In this document: positions 23,708 to 34,495 of the stretch, piece after piece
How positions within the stretch are numbered: position 1 is the stretch's first letter
Layout: every line of letters begins with the position of its first letter
Assembly (NCBI GenBank): GCA_963969595.1
Contig: OZ018415.1
Location: 2,604,001-2,668,000 of the forward strand
Reading direction: 5' to 3'
From: Neckera pumila
Taxonomy: Eukaryota; Streptophyta; Bryopsida; Hypnales; Neckeraceae
DNA length: 64,000 bases
Translations under genes and position numbers: made by a program
Notes under the pieces: model-generated
Databases searched by the model: none
The model's input: only the letters and a program-made list of their open reading frames with translations
What the model was told of the DNA's origin: nothing

Positions 23708-24111
23708 CCCTTAAAGGACCAAGTGTCCGTTCAACGTACGCAAGAAACCTCGGGTAGATTCCTATGAAGTCATTTTTGGTCAGATGCTTGAGCATGAAAT
23801 TCGGATACAATGTATAAATAGGTGCTTCCTTGATAAAAAATTGATTTTTTCCCCGATCTGGTGCCCGGATCAAAAGTTATGTTGCCTTGAACTTTTAGAT
23901 CAGCTCATGCAAATTGAGAATCTTTGGAAAATCTTTTAAATGGTCAAATGGGTTGAAGTTTTTTTGCACTCTAATAAAATACTTTGCTTCAAATTTTTAT
24001 GGTTAAAGTTTCAAAAAAAGTTTAGGTTTTCACTTTTGAGTAACTTACCAAAAAACAACGGTTTTTGACACTATCCCTCTGAAAAAAAAACCTCGGTCCT
24101 TTAGGGGTTAA
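23704..24111 (+). mobile_element. TTAA-type repeat, subfamily C, short form (C1)
   Basis: A 408-bp element with TTAACCCTTAAAGGACC at the left and GGTCCTTTAGGGGTTAA at the right. The interior is distinct from A and B but shares the order of short blocks GTGTCCGTTCAACG, CGGGTAGATTCCTA and CTGGTGCCCGGATCAAAAG. It shares its left TTAA with D5 and its right TTAA with A5. Confidence 0.88.
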
Positions 24112-24417
24112 AGCTCAAAACTCTGTAGCCCAAAAAATGAAAGTTAAGAAGGTTCAAAGTCAAGTAATCTAGTCCCGCAATGTGCTAAAAATCATGTTTT
24201 TTTCACTTCAAATGCAGATATCTTGCAATCTGTGCGGTCAAAAATTTTGAAATTTTTTCCACACATTCTCACACTAGTTAGTTAGTCCTAAATTCTTGCA
24301 CTCCTATGGTTAGATGTGCAAAAAAATGATTTTCAAATTTTGTTACTCTTTGCTATAGAAATGGCAATTTTGAGTGTTTTTTGGCATAAACAAGGCCATG
24401 GGCCTTTAGTGGTTAAA

Positions 24418-25376
24418 ATCCAAGTATGTGATCTAGTATACTATTGAATACTACTGAAATTACAAGTACAACATAAGTACATTTGCTAAAGTATTTGATA
24501 ATCATAGAATACTCCTTACTCTGATAATTTACTAACAGTTTTGTGGGACCTAAACCAAAATATTGAATTGACTTGGAGAGTTTGTATCAACCCAGGCATT
24601 GATGGTAGGTGTAATTGCTGCACACCTAACACTGCAAAGACGTCCATTCACAAGTTTTACTACTGCCTATGAGCCTAAGAGATATGGGCTTATGCTCAAT
24701 TTATCCTCCATTATATTTATGGAGACCAACCAACCTTAAGCCCGCATATGAGACTTAGCTTTATGCATTGTATTTTGGTTCCCTGCTTCCTCAAAGTTTT
24801 ATTCAGCTCAAAATCGTTTAGTCTTTACTTCAGGGATCCTCTCTATTGATTATTTGGATCTCCCACAACAGTAAGACATTCACACAAAGCAACTCACAAA
24901 GCCATATGGGAAGCATTGTTAGACTCAGGGTGGGCAATGCAAATTAAAGTGCAAGGTGGAGCTTGCCAATAACCACTACTTGACAGGGGATATTTGGACT
25001 AAGTTTAAGAGGGTCTGGCTTCAATCATCAGTTTTGGCTAGCAAGAAAGACGAAGTGATCATGTAGAATAGAGACTGCCATCCGCCTTGCTCGTTCTTTT
25101 AGCCTTTTTCTCACTTTGTATTAGTCCTTGTGGTTCTTTCAATTTGATCATTCGATTGCTCGTTATCTCTTCATTGTCCAGCCGTTAGGCTTGGCTATTC
25201 TAGTTTCTTTTGATGTAGTGGATTCTCCATTTGTTCAATGCAATATATATAGCATTGAAACCTTAGAAAATATCACCTACACTAATAAGTACACAGATTC
25301 GTCTTTGTTGGATGAGATGGACAAAGTGAACCGACCCCCTCGCTCAACCTTGATTTTATTTCTAAGGAAAACATAG
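24418..25376. other. Unassigned intergenic DNA
   Basis: Slightly less AT-rich than its surroundings but no domain is recognised. An 82-codon frame (25128-25376) has no homology that I can name. Confidence 0.45.
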
Positions 25377-25503
25377 AAACTATTTAATTGCCACACATCA
25401 TAAAATTTGGAAATCTTGAATTCATATTTCCATAATAGGCCCCAAATTAGCTAGGAATGGTGTAGAAAATAGTATAATCAAGCACAAAATAAGAGGACTC
25501 TTT
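25377..25503 (+). repeat. Family J repeat (J1)
   Basis: Contains TTGCCACACATCATAAAATT, TTGAATTCATATTTCC and CCCAAATTAGCTAGGA, shared in order with copies at about 38195, 38630, 41145 and 55985. It ends with a decayed GCACAAAATAAGAGG (GCACAAAATAGGGGG in J4), followed directly by the E end at 25504. Confidence 0.6.
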
Positions 25504-25732
25504 TTAACCCTGTAACGTTGCCGCGGACACTAAGTGTCTGATGGATGATAGAGAATCCTTGTGTATGGGACAGAAGTGCAACTATTCATCCTCTAAATTT
25601 TGTTGTGAAAAGGGAAGGTCTTCTACAATAGATCGACTTCCAATGAGTACTTTTCCATTTTTTTAGCCATTGATTCCCACCATATCAGAAAGGATGATTT
25701 CCGCGGGTACCAGCTCCTCCTCACAGGGTTAC
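25504..25732 (-). mobile_element. Family E repeat, complete
   Basis: A 229-bp element with TTAACCCTGTAACG at the left and CACAGGGTTAC at the right; the second TTAA has mutated to TTAC. An inner CCGCGG occurs near both ends. Next to the left end ACACTAAGTGT forms a small palindrome. The body matches 21056-21300 in reverse orientation. Ends beginning CCCTGT directly inside TTAA make this another TTAA-type family. Confidence 0.65.
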
Positions 25733-26022
25733 TAAGGTCGGACCACCTATACCTAATCACTTAAGCTCCTGTGGCGCAGATGGCAAGCAATTGAATGCGA
25801 TGGAGATTTTTCCCGTGTAGGAAGATAGAAAATACTAAGATTGCGAAATTTTCAGAATTTTTAGTACAAAACTGAAATTTCTGTGAGTTTTGGGAGCCAA
25901 AAAGTGTTCCGAACGAATTCCCAATCACTAGAGTCTTCCAATTCCAATCACTCAAGAACTAGCTTCCTACTATTTACTTTCTTGTTATTTTTTGCATACT
26001 TTAGGACATGTGTCATGATCTT

Positions 26023-26331
26023 ACTACACTAAAAATGATATTTAGTGTTGGCAACACTAATTACGAACCTTGACACTAAATATCATAAGTAAGTAACACT
26101 AAATCTAATTTCTAACACTAAATATGCTCTATGGTAAATCTGAAATCTGAAAAGGTTTACATTTAGTGTTAGAACACGTTAAAGGCCAGGGAAGGAGACG
26201 ACAAGAGCGGAGGCGGCGCATTGAAGTCCAACACAACACTAAATCCGCTACAATTCAGATTTAGCGTTGTGGCTGGTAGAGGGATACAACACTAAATGTC
26301 ATACTACACTAAATATCATTTTTAGTGTAGT
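26023..26331. mobile_element. TIR element with repeated ACACTAAAT motifs
   Basis: A 309-bp element with a perfect 26-bp inverted repeat: ACTACACTAAAAATGATATT plus TAGTGT at the left and its complement at the right. Between the ends the motif ACACTAAAT, or its complement ATTTAGTGT with minor variants, recurs about ten times in both orientations. A GC-rich core (about 26185-26235) reads GGAGACGACAAGAGCGG. Dense subterminal repeats and CACTA within the end suggest a CACTA-type MITE, but no convincing 3-bp duplication is seen. Confidence 0.7.
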
Positions 26332-27103
26332 TCCAAACTTAAAAAAGAATAAAAAACACATTACAAGCCTTGATTGGAAATAGGGGCACTACCGGTTGAA
26401 ATTGGTCCCTGGTTGGAAATGGGTGGTCCGACCTTAACATACACCCATACCGAGGAAAACTGGGGACTTGCCCCTGGGAGGACGAGCGAGATGGGATGGG
26501 CTGCTTGTCTCATTTTCAACTTCAAACAATTATTTATTAAAAAAACACATTAAAAATCCCCCCTTAAAAAAATCCCTTGAGATATTTCCATGGTGAATAG
26601 TACACCGTATCATCCCCACAGCATCTGAAAAGCAAAAGGCAAGGCAGGTACAGTAGCAATTGGGGAAAGAAATCATGGCACTACTTTTGTTGACAATGGT
26701 CAATTTTCCCAAAGAATGAAAGATACAAATCAGTCCTGCTTTTAGTTTCCATCTGTTGGCAGGAGACTGAGTGAGAAGCCCATACTGAACTTAATGATAA
26801 GTTAAATGTCCATATCTGCCTTTGGGTCTCAAACTTGTTTGCACCAGCCAGACCAAAACTTTCGAAAATTGACTGGACTATGCTGGAGTTGGTCCTACAA
26901 CATGGCCGAGAACTTAAGTTACTGCCCGGAGTTGGTCCTACCTTAACAATATTGATGGCCAGGAACGAGTTACTAGTAAGTTATGTGGCTCCAGAGCCTA
27001 GGCACAAATTTTTGTGTCTGGTGGAAGCAGCAGTTGACTGATAGACCCCAATCATTCCCCCTTCCTCCTTTGAATTATGTGGGAATTTTCCACTGGACTA
27101 ATA
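26332..27103. other. Unassigned intergenic DNA
   Basis: No gene is supported; frames at 26530-26712 (-) and 26835-27041 (+) lack motifs. No repeat family is recognised. Confidence 0.45.
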
Positions 27104-27361
27104 AGTACACAAAATAGTGAAATTAGGTTGCCCTACACTAATTTCTCGAGAGTCCACACTATAGAAATATTCACTACTTTTGTACAATGTTGCATTCAAT
27201 TCAGAGCCATGTGGATGGCATAGATTTGAGCACTAGTTCAAAGTTTGGTTCAGAAAGTGGCATGCACCTCCATGTGGAACAAGCATTGATCTATGAGGTA
27301 ATTTATCTCAGGTAAGGCAACCTAATTGACAAGGCAACCTAATTTCACTATTTTGTGTAGT
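27104..27361. mobile_element. TIR element, family L (L1)
   Basis: A 258-bp element with nearly perfect ends of about 29 bp: GTACACAAAATAGTGAAATT plus AGGTTGCC at the left, and its complement GGCAACCT plus AATTTCACTATTTTGTGTAG at the right. The right side carries an extra internal GGCAACCTAATT. A related copy lies at 38261-38502. Confidence 0.75.
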
Positions 27362-27417
27362 TATAATAGTATTCAACCTAGGCAGGTCCGTGGGTGTAGC
27401 TGTGATTTATGACTGCC

Positions 27418-28792
27418 TTAGAGCATCTCCTTTGGTGCTATTTAATCGGACGCGCCACATGGTCTGTGGTGTGTCGCCACTGACAATTCCGCCCCGCTTT
27501 CTTTTTGGGCCCCCACCGGCAATCTGCATTCGTGCACTAGAACTCGTTCTTGAGGCGGAATTGAACCCGGTGCAATTATCTCCTACAGGCCCAAGGCATT
27601 TCCTGGCTCTAAAACCATTGAAAACTGCCATTTTTGCTGCGATCACTCAAAAAGCCAAAATTTTTTTTTTATAGAAACTAACCGTCGGATCTAGTACTTC
27701 ACTTGTCTTAGATTATGTGGTAAAAATTTCATGAAGTTTGACAGTACGGATTGGAAGATATTAGCATTTGAAGCTAGAAAATGAATTTTTTTTGAACTGT
27801 GGCCTGCAATTTCAAATGATTTTGACGGACAATTGTAGATTTTTTTTGTACTACACACCATTGCGTTAAATTTTTTTATATTGAACATTTGAGTTGAGAG
27901 TTGTAGAAAAAATTTTAGAATGTCAAAACTTGATTTCACATATAAAAAAATTGTTAAATAGAAGTATGTCCAAAATGGAACAAAACACTAAACTGTTAAT
28001 AGCTCTTAGGTGGAATTAAAACACCATAATCCCAATGGCGGGATTGTTCTTAGCAAACTTAACCTTTTCCAAAAAAGAAATTTGAAAAAATTTGAAAATG
28101 AATTCTATAAGTTGTTTTTTGAAGAAGATGCTAGATTGCCCAAAAATCAAGATTGTCCATAACTTTTTCATTCTGAGTCCAAATAGAATGAATCAAAGCT
28201 TCAATTGTAGACAAAAATATTATCTTTGAGAAGAATTTTTTTTTTTTAAATACAATTTTTTATAGGGTTTTTTTTTGCCCGGCAAGTTGTTTTTTTGACT
28301 TTGGGTGGCATAACTTTTGCTCCCGGGCACCGATTGAAAAAACATTTATATTTATAGAAAGCTAATGTGATTCCCTACCTTCAAAAAAAGTTCCAAAAAA
28401 ATAGGCCAAAATTCAGTTCACAAGAGCTTGCCTGAAATCTCAAGTGTCCCTTGAGGGGACTTTGGGCCTTTACGGGTTAAAAGGGATGTGCATTGGATAA
28501 CCCACATTTGTCATGGTAGCTGCGGGTTGGGTGGGCTGTGCCTGACTGCACACCAAAATTAATGCTTTGCCATTCCTCCCTCAAAAAGATCACAAAACAT
28601 TGCCCTTTGTGCCAGTACTGTGTTTTCAAGTCAAAAAAGTAAGGCACTGTAACTTGCAGTGTGGCAAGCAATTTTTGTTGTGGCCTGGGTTGACAAGTTG
28701 AGAATTTTTCAACTATTGGATTAAAAAACCAGCCAAGGCACGCCATATATTAGACAAGGGCACTGTGGCGTGCCCCGATGGAGATACTCTTA
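27418..28792. mobile_element. Tourist-like element (family N) with TTA duplication, split by A6
   Basis: Ends GAGCATCTCC (27421-27430) and GGAGATACTC (to 28789) are inverted repeats with one mismatch. They are flanked by TTA (27418-27420) and TTA (28790-28792), the PIF/Harbinger-type target duplication. Further inside, CGCGCCACA on the left pairs with TGTGGCGTG on the right. Without the 905-bp A element inside (27576-28480) it would be about 465 bp. An 89-codon minus frame (28477-28746) lies in the right half and is not called a gene. Confidence 0.75.
27576..28480 (-). mobile_element. TTAA-type repeat, subfamily A, full length (A6)
   Basis: A 905-bp element inside Tourist-like element N. The left end has decayed (TTATCTCCTACAGGCCC); the right end is GGGCCTTTACGGGTTAA. 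The reverse-oriented A block (CCGTCGGATCTAG, GATTGGAAGATATTAGC) lies in the left third. The hairpin near the right end is GTCCC...GGGAC. Confidence 0.82.
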
Positions 28793-29174
28793 TGAACAGG
28801 TCCCTAAACAATATCACTGTAAGATAGAGGCATCCAAAAGCGTCTTTGGATCCAATGGTGTCCCTTTCTAGGAAGGTTAGTCATTTCAGATGACATTGGG
28901 TAATCTCTTAGTTCCATTTCCCTTTGTGGAGGGGCTTCTCAAAACTTTCCTTATCTAAGGCATTCTTCTACATATGTAGAATCAATCAAAACTTAAGACT
29001 CCAAAAAACTTGGAATTTTACATGGATGGAATTGTGTAATTGTTGTCAAAAAAAGAATTGGAATTGTTGGTTTGCCAAATTTGTGGGGGGAGGCTCATGA
29101 AACGTTGGAATGACTATAACATTTAATAACCTTTATGCATATTACCTTCCCTTCATGCACCTTGTCCATCATAA

Positions 29175-30750
29175 TGAAATTCCACTCAAAACTATCATTT
29201 CTGTTGCAAAGTACAAATTAGTTTAGAAATTGTTTGTTTTGCATATCTAACCGCAAGATCATGCACCAAGACTAGTATAAGAATGTGTGGAAGAAATTTC
29301 AAAAACTTTGACTTGGTGACTTGCAAGATATTTGTGTTTGAAGTGAAGAAATCTGAATTTTTTTGCACTTTGTCTGATAAGATTTTTAAGGCTTTGAATC
29401 TTCATTGCTTAAAGTTGTTGCACTATACAGTTTGATATTCTATTTTTTTATGTTGAAGAATTGAATTAAAAGTCAAGGAATTTTTTTTTTTTAAAAACTT
29501 GCTTGATTTTCATTGATTTCTTTGAAAATGTTAGGTAGAAGTATGTTTAAAATTGAAGGACAAATTGTATTGTAAATAGCTCTAAGATGGAATTGAAAAT
29601 CACTAATCACGATGGTGAGATTGTCTAGCAAGCCAATTAAACCTAGTGCAACTTTGTTTTTTTGAAAAGTTGTGAAAATTGTATTAAAAAATGAATCCTA
29701 CAAGTTATTTTTTCAAGAGGGTGCTTAAATTGCCCGAAAAATAAGATTGTCCATAACTTTCTTGTCATTAATCCAAATAGAATGAACCAAATCTTTCCAT
29801 GTAGACAAAAATATTTTCTATGAGAAATGAAATTTAAAAATTTTACTTTTACTTTTTGAAATATTTGTTGGAAGACTTTGGGCTTTAGATGGTATAGCTT
29901 TTGTTTCTAGGCACCGATTGAAATAAAAATCATATCTCCAAAAGTTAACCCCTAAAGGACCAAACAATGTTTCTTGGCAACATAGTGATTTTAGGCAGCT
30001 CACTACAAACGGAGTTTTTATTTTTTTTCTTTGAAAATTTCACAAAACATGTGCCCAAGGAGTAGCTTTAAGTTCCAACAATTTCCACAACTTTTGACTA
30101 CACGATTAAAACATTATTGCATGATATGTAATTTTTGTTACTTGGCGGGCAGCTCAGGCAGCTCAAAAAACTTTTTTGAAAATCACTTTTTTGAAAAACG
30201 AAAAATTGGAAGTGGTTCTAAGGAAATATTTAGAAGTGGAAGAGCTTGAATCACTACATTTTGTTTCATGATGAGAATTATGAGGGATTTTAGTTTGTGG
30301 ATAGGTTTGGAATCCAGAGACTCCATACCTATCCACAAACTAAAATTCCTAATAACTCTCACCTCATTAAACAAAATGGGGTGATTCAAACTTTTCCACT
30401 CTTAAATGTTTCCTTAGAATCACTTCCAACTTTTTCATTTTCAAAAAAGTGATTTTTAAAGGAGTTTTTTGAGCTGCCTGAGCTGCCCGCCGAACGCGGA
30501 AAATTACATGTCATGCAATAACTTTTTATCCGTGTAGTCAAAAGTTATGAAAACTGTTGGACCTTAAAGCTACTCCTCAGGCACATGTTTTGTGAAATTT
30601 TCAAAGAAGAAAAATAAAAACTCCGTTTGTAGTGAGCTGCCTAAAATCGCTATGTTGCCCAAAAAAAAGGTGTTTGGTCCGTTAGGGGTTAATGTGATTG
30701 CCTAAAATCCATTTTGTTCCTTGAGGGGACAATGGAAGTTTAGGGGTTAA
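29175..30750 (-). mobile_element. TTAA-type repeat, subfamily A, 5'-shortened and split by foldback (A7)
   Basis: Reverse-oriented A sequence from about 29175 (ACTCAAAACTATCATTTCTG) through AACCGCAAGATCATG and GTGCTTAAATTGCCC up to AAAAG at 29944. It resumes at 30693 (TGTGATTGCC) and ends ACAATGGAAGTTTAGGGGTTAA at 30750. In A6 the matching uninterrupted sequence reads AAAGCTAATGTGATTCCC, so the foldback landed at this CTAA/TTAA. The left TTAA end is missing. Confidence 0.8.
29945..30692. mobile_element. TTAA foldback element, complete palindrome
   Basis: A 748-bp near-perfect palindrome centred at about 30318, bounded by TTAA (29945-29948) and TTAA (30689-30692). Arms of about 360 bp start TTAACCCCTAAAGGACCAAA and TTAACCCCTAACGGACCAAA (right arm complemented). 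The stem tops are AGTTTGTGGATAGGT and ACCTATCCACAAACT around a loop of about 20 bases. Arm motifs GGCAGCTCACTACAAACGGAG and CAAAAGTTATG also occur in the outer 250 bp of the B copy at 47491-48416. It is therefore read as two copies of a B-type end joined head to head. Confidence 0.92.
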
Positions 30751-31217
30751 ACATTAGACTTGAACCTTTTGGGTGCTTTTTGTTTGGCATCAAGGCAAAA
30801 GGTCTAAAATGTAGTTTTTCCTATTCACATGTAAGTAAAAGCATCATGAAATAAGGTAGTGGAAAGCTCATGAAATATGTTTATGATTCCAGCATGAAAA
30901 GGAAGTCCGCTCATATGTCTCAAAAAATTGCCATCACAAATTGAGGAATCATAATTTTTTCAAGGGAATTTACTATGTATATAAAATTGAGTTTCAAAAT
31001 TTTTAATCAAATGCATGAATGTTTTTGAACCAATCAATTTTAGGGGTAAGAGCCACAAGACTTTTTTGTAGGAAGAGTATTATATCTTTTTTAAAACACA
31101 AACATGTAAACATTCCATAATTTTTTTGAATTTCATTGAATTAAATAATAGTGATTGAAACACATATAACAAAATGGATCAGATATAATATAAAGTGAAA
31201 AGTATTGAAGTTTCACT
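30751..31217. other. Unassigned intergenic DNA
   Basis: AT-rich spacer between two TTAA elements; nothing recognised. Confidence 0.5.
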
Positions 31218-32156
31218 TTAACCCTAAAGTTCCATGACTATCATATAAACGGTTTTTAATGAAAATGCTCAAAAATTGCCATTTTTAGAACAAGTACCAA
31301 ATTTTCAAGAAAAAACTTTTTCATATATCTAACCGTAGGATCTTGTAGTAAGCTGACTTGAGAACATGCGGTAAAAATTTCAGAAGTTTTCATTGCGTGG
31401 ATTGCAAGATATAAAGCATTCAAATTCATTAAAATCATTTTTTTAGCCCTGCGAAAAACATGGCAGCTGCACTTCACAAGCTCACTTTTCTATGAAAAAA
31501 TATCCCAAATGATGGTGCTTCTTTAAATTCTTTTTCCTAGACAAGTTGGCCACATGCTTGAAAATTTTCACATCATTTGAAATTATACAACATATAGGAA
31601 AAAAATAGTAAGTAGATAGTAGTAGAGAATGATTCAAAATACTAAATTGTTAAGAATTTAATTATGGATTTGAAAAAAGTCAATCTCAATTGTTGAAATG
31701 TTGTAATAAATAATATTCATCCTAAGGTTTTATTTTTTCCAAAAAATATTGAAAATTGATTAAGATAAAGGATTTCAAAGTTTATTTCAGAGTAGGAAAT
31801 CCACAATTGCCCGCAAACAAAAACTCCTCATAACTTTTGACTCATTGATCAAAATGGACAATTCGATGCTTTCCACGTACATATGATTTTAGAAAACCAA
31901 TTTCAAATTTTTGTTTTTGAAAAAAGTGTTTTTTCTGATCTCCTCAGACTGTTTAGTTATAGAAAAAAGTAACATATTAGACCATAAGTTTTGACTCGTA
32001 ATTCCAAAAGTTATGGAACTTGGTGCATATGAAAGATATTCCTTGATCCCACCTTCTATTAAAATTTGGGCCAGAAATATGGAGATCTCTAGTCACACGT
32101 ACCTGCCCAAAATTTCTATGTAGCCAAAAAGCGTATATTGGTCTATTAGGAGTTAA
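31218..32156 (-). mobile_element. TTAA-type repeat, subfamily B, full length (B1)
   Basis: A 939-bp element with TTAACCCTAAAGTTCCATGAC at the left and ATTGGTCTATTAGGAGTTAA at the right, and TTAA at both edges. The left third (TGCCATTTTTAG, AACCGTAGGATCTTGTAG, GATTGCAAGATAT) is homologous to subfamily A in reverse. The right end (CACACGTACCTGCCCAAAATTTC) is B-specific. No coding capacity. Confidence 0.88.
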
Positions 32157-33833
32157 TGTCATATGCAACTATTTTCTTTATGTTATACAACCAAAAAAAG
32201 TTGTGTTCATATTTGTTTTTAGTCCCTAATACAAATAGGGAACTTAAAAGTGATTTACTCTTTCAAGCATTTCTCATTGCATCCTATTTGTATGGTGTCT
32301 ATATGTCAGGTTCCAACCTGCATAAGGCCGGGGTTAAATGTATAGATCGGGATTTTAGTATGTTTTATAATTAACATATGCAATGTTCTTCACTCAATCT
32401 AATCTAATGATGACAAAAATTTCTCCATTTAAGTTACACTTCCCACAAGTTTTCTTCATTTCAAAACGACCGTTTGTAAGTGAGAGCCTCAATAATTGTT
32501 TCTTATCTTTTTTCATGAATTCAAATTTTCCTTCTAATTGAAAAATGTATATCATTTTGAAATCTTGAATACCACAACCACCGAAAAATGGTCTATAGAT
32601 TACTTTCGAGTCCTTTCAAGGTTATGTGATAGTATGGAGGTTAATGTAAGGTGGGCACCTCCAAATGCGCCACTGACCTTAAAACGCCATATTCACTATG
32701 TGTACCAATCTCCAAAATCAACTATGTAATTATGTGGAAGAAATTGTTTTAGAACCAAACTTTGTTCCTTCGTAGCTTTTGCATACGATATCCAAATGTC
32801 ACGTTCTTTGTGAGTTGGAACCCCCTTTTTGAACTCATTTCCCTTTTTTTTTGCTATTTCACTTCCTGACGACAATATTTGAAACCATAATTGTTTCACA
32901 AAATTTGATTACAACACTGGAGTTGAGGTGAAGTGCAATAGAGCAGTGTAGCGGATGAGCTAAAATTCTCGTCCTTTTGGATTTAGTTGTTGCCATTATT
33001 TCGGTTCTCTAAGGAGTGTAGAGGCGCTTGAAGGGCACAACAAAGGACCAATTTATGCCCTACAAGGGTCAAGAAGTGCCGCACCCATGAAGGTACTATA
33101 TTTTTTGGGGATCCACCCAAAACTTGCCTTTGCCATTGCGATGCTTATACTATACAGTCTACAGCTAGATTGTTCCTTGCTTTGGGAGTGAAGCCTCTAT
33201 AGTCCACACTAGCAATCTTAAAACTGGCTAATTTGCGGCAGAGTTCTACCCAAAAAAAATGGGCTGCTAAATTCCTATAATAGATGTTTTTTTTTAATTT
33301 TAGATTTGAGCCAAACTATCAACGAAATTATGGGTTTGCTGGCAAAATCGGACATTCATACACTATTGGTTTAGCACTCGTTGGCTAGGTCAGAATTCCG
33401 AATGTAGCGCTATCGCGACTTGGGTCGTCCAGATGTAGTCTGGCGGCCACATCCAAGCCGCTCCTTTTGCAAGGGGCCTCCATCAGTGCTCCTCCCCCTC
33501 TTTGCAGCTTATTAGCTTCTCTGCTACTGTTTTCTCTCAAGATTTGCAAGTGCACATTTATTGGTTTTGGGGTTTGTCTTCGATGCTCGCTGTCGTCATG
33601 ACTCTTGTTGCATCTCCTCCTTTAGTTTCTTAGGGTTCAAGATATGTGCCTTCACGCCTTGAGTGTCATATTGAGATTCCGTTTTGAAATAGGCATCTTT
33701 TGCCAATTTGATTTCTGACGTTCTACTTCCAGGCTGTTGTAAAAATCCTAGAGGTGCGCAATTCAACGCATTGTCTCCCTTGCATTCACTACGATTGGGA
33801 AATAGTGGCTGAGAAATTTCTAGGAGTAAATGG
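32157..33833. other. Intergenic DNA, GC rising to the right
   Basis: No gene is supported. From about 32930 onward the base composition becomes clearly less AT-rich. This may be the upstream part of the hAT element whose transposase relic lies at 34496-37303; no terminal inverted repeat or 8-bp duplication could be found to prove it. Confidence 0.4.
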
Positions 33834-34148
33834 CATTAGAAAAAATATCAGCCCTCCGGAGGGCTACTCCGAAGTGATAAACCAAGCTATTAAAAAGCTT
33901 GGTCTGTCACTCCAGCTGACTGCTCGCCCGAAACAATTAATTTTTTGCAATTATTTTTATTTATTTATTTATTTTAAGCTTTAAAAAAAAAAATTACTCG
34001 TAAATTTTGGTTCCTGCGCCATTGCCGCTACAGTTTCAGCTGGGCGGAAATAGGGGAAAAATAAATTTTTGAGCAAAAAAAAAGTAAATTTTAGGATACC
34101 TCGGAGGGCTACTCCATAGCCCTCAAAGGCCTGAAATTTTCTCTAATG
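33834..34148. mobile_element. TIR element, family G (G1)
   Basis: Starts CATTAGAAAAAATATCAGCC and ends GGCCTGAAATTTTCTCTAATG, an imperfect inverted repeat. AGCCCTCCGGAGGGCTACTCCG near the left is mirrored by CTCGGAGGGCTACTCC on the right. It shares its CATTAG...CTAATG ends with 45243-45528 and a related variant at 52769-53060. Confidence 0.65.
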
Positions 34149-34495
34149 GCTATAAGGAGCTGTTGGCAATTGCAGAATTCTGAATGCAAAGGCGGCGTTG
34201 GAGGGCAAAGTGTTCATCATTGATCGCTTGATTTAACCAAAGTTTCTTGCCCTGTCGCCTATCGCTTTGTCTTTTGTTCATATTTCATGCGCTTGCAGTT
34301 GTCTTGTTATTCGTTCTCTTGCTTGCTTGCTGCTTCGCTTGTACTCCCGAGCGATCTCTGGTACTCTTGTTGTGGGTATTGTTTTCTTTGATTTTCGTTG
34401 TGCAGGTTTTGATGCCGCCACGATTTAAGCTCCCTGATAATTTCAGGGTTTGATGCTTCAATTCTAGCCGCAATTCCAGTGGCGTAGGTAAATAC

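Larger units (their letters stand above)
22131..24417 (+). mobile_element. TTAA-type repeat, subfamily A, interrupted by D and C (A5)
   Basis: A starts at TTAATCCCTAAAGGCCC (22131) with subterminal hairpin TTGTCT...AGACAA (22150-22168) and runs to 22752. It resumes at 24112 (AGCTCAAAACTCTGTAG) and ends GGGCCTTTAGTGGTTAA (about 24417). The break falls at a TTAA in the usual A sequence GGTTTAAAGCTC. Two different TTAA elements (22753-23703 and 23708-24107) lie in the gap, each separated by one TTAA. Confidence 0.88.

Noticed and set aside
28477..28746. 89-codon minus frame
   Set aside because: Falls within the right half of Tourist-like element N; no domain.
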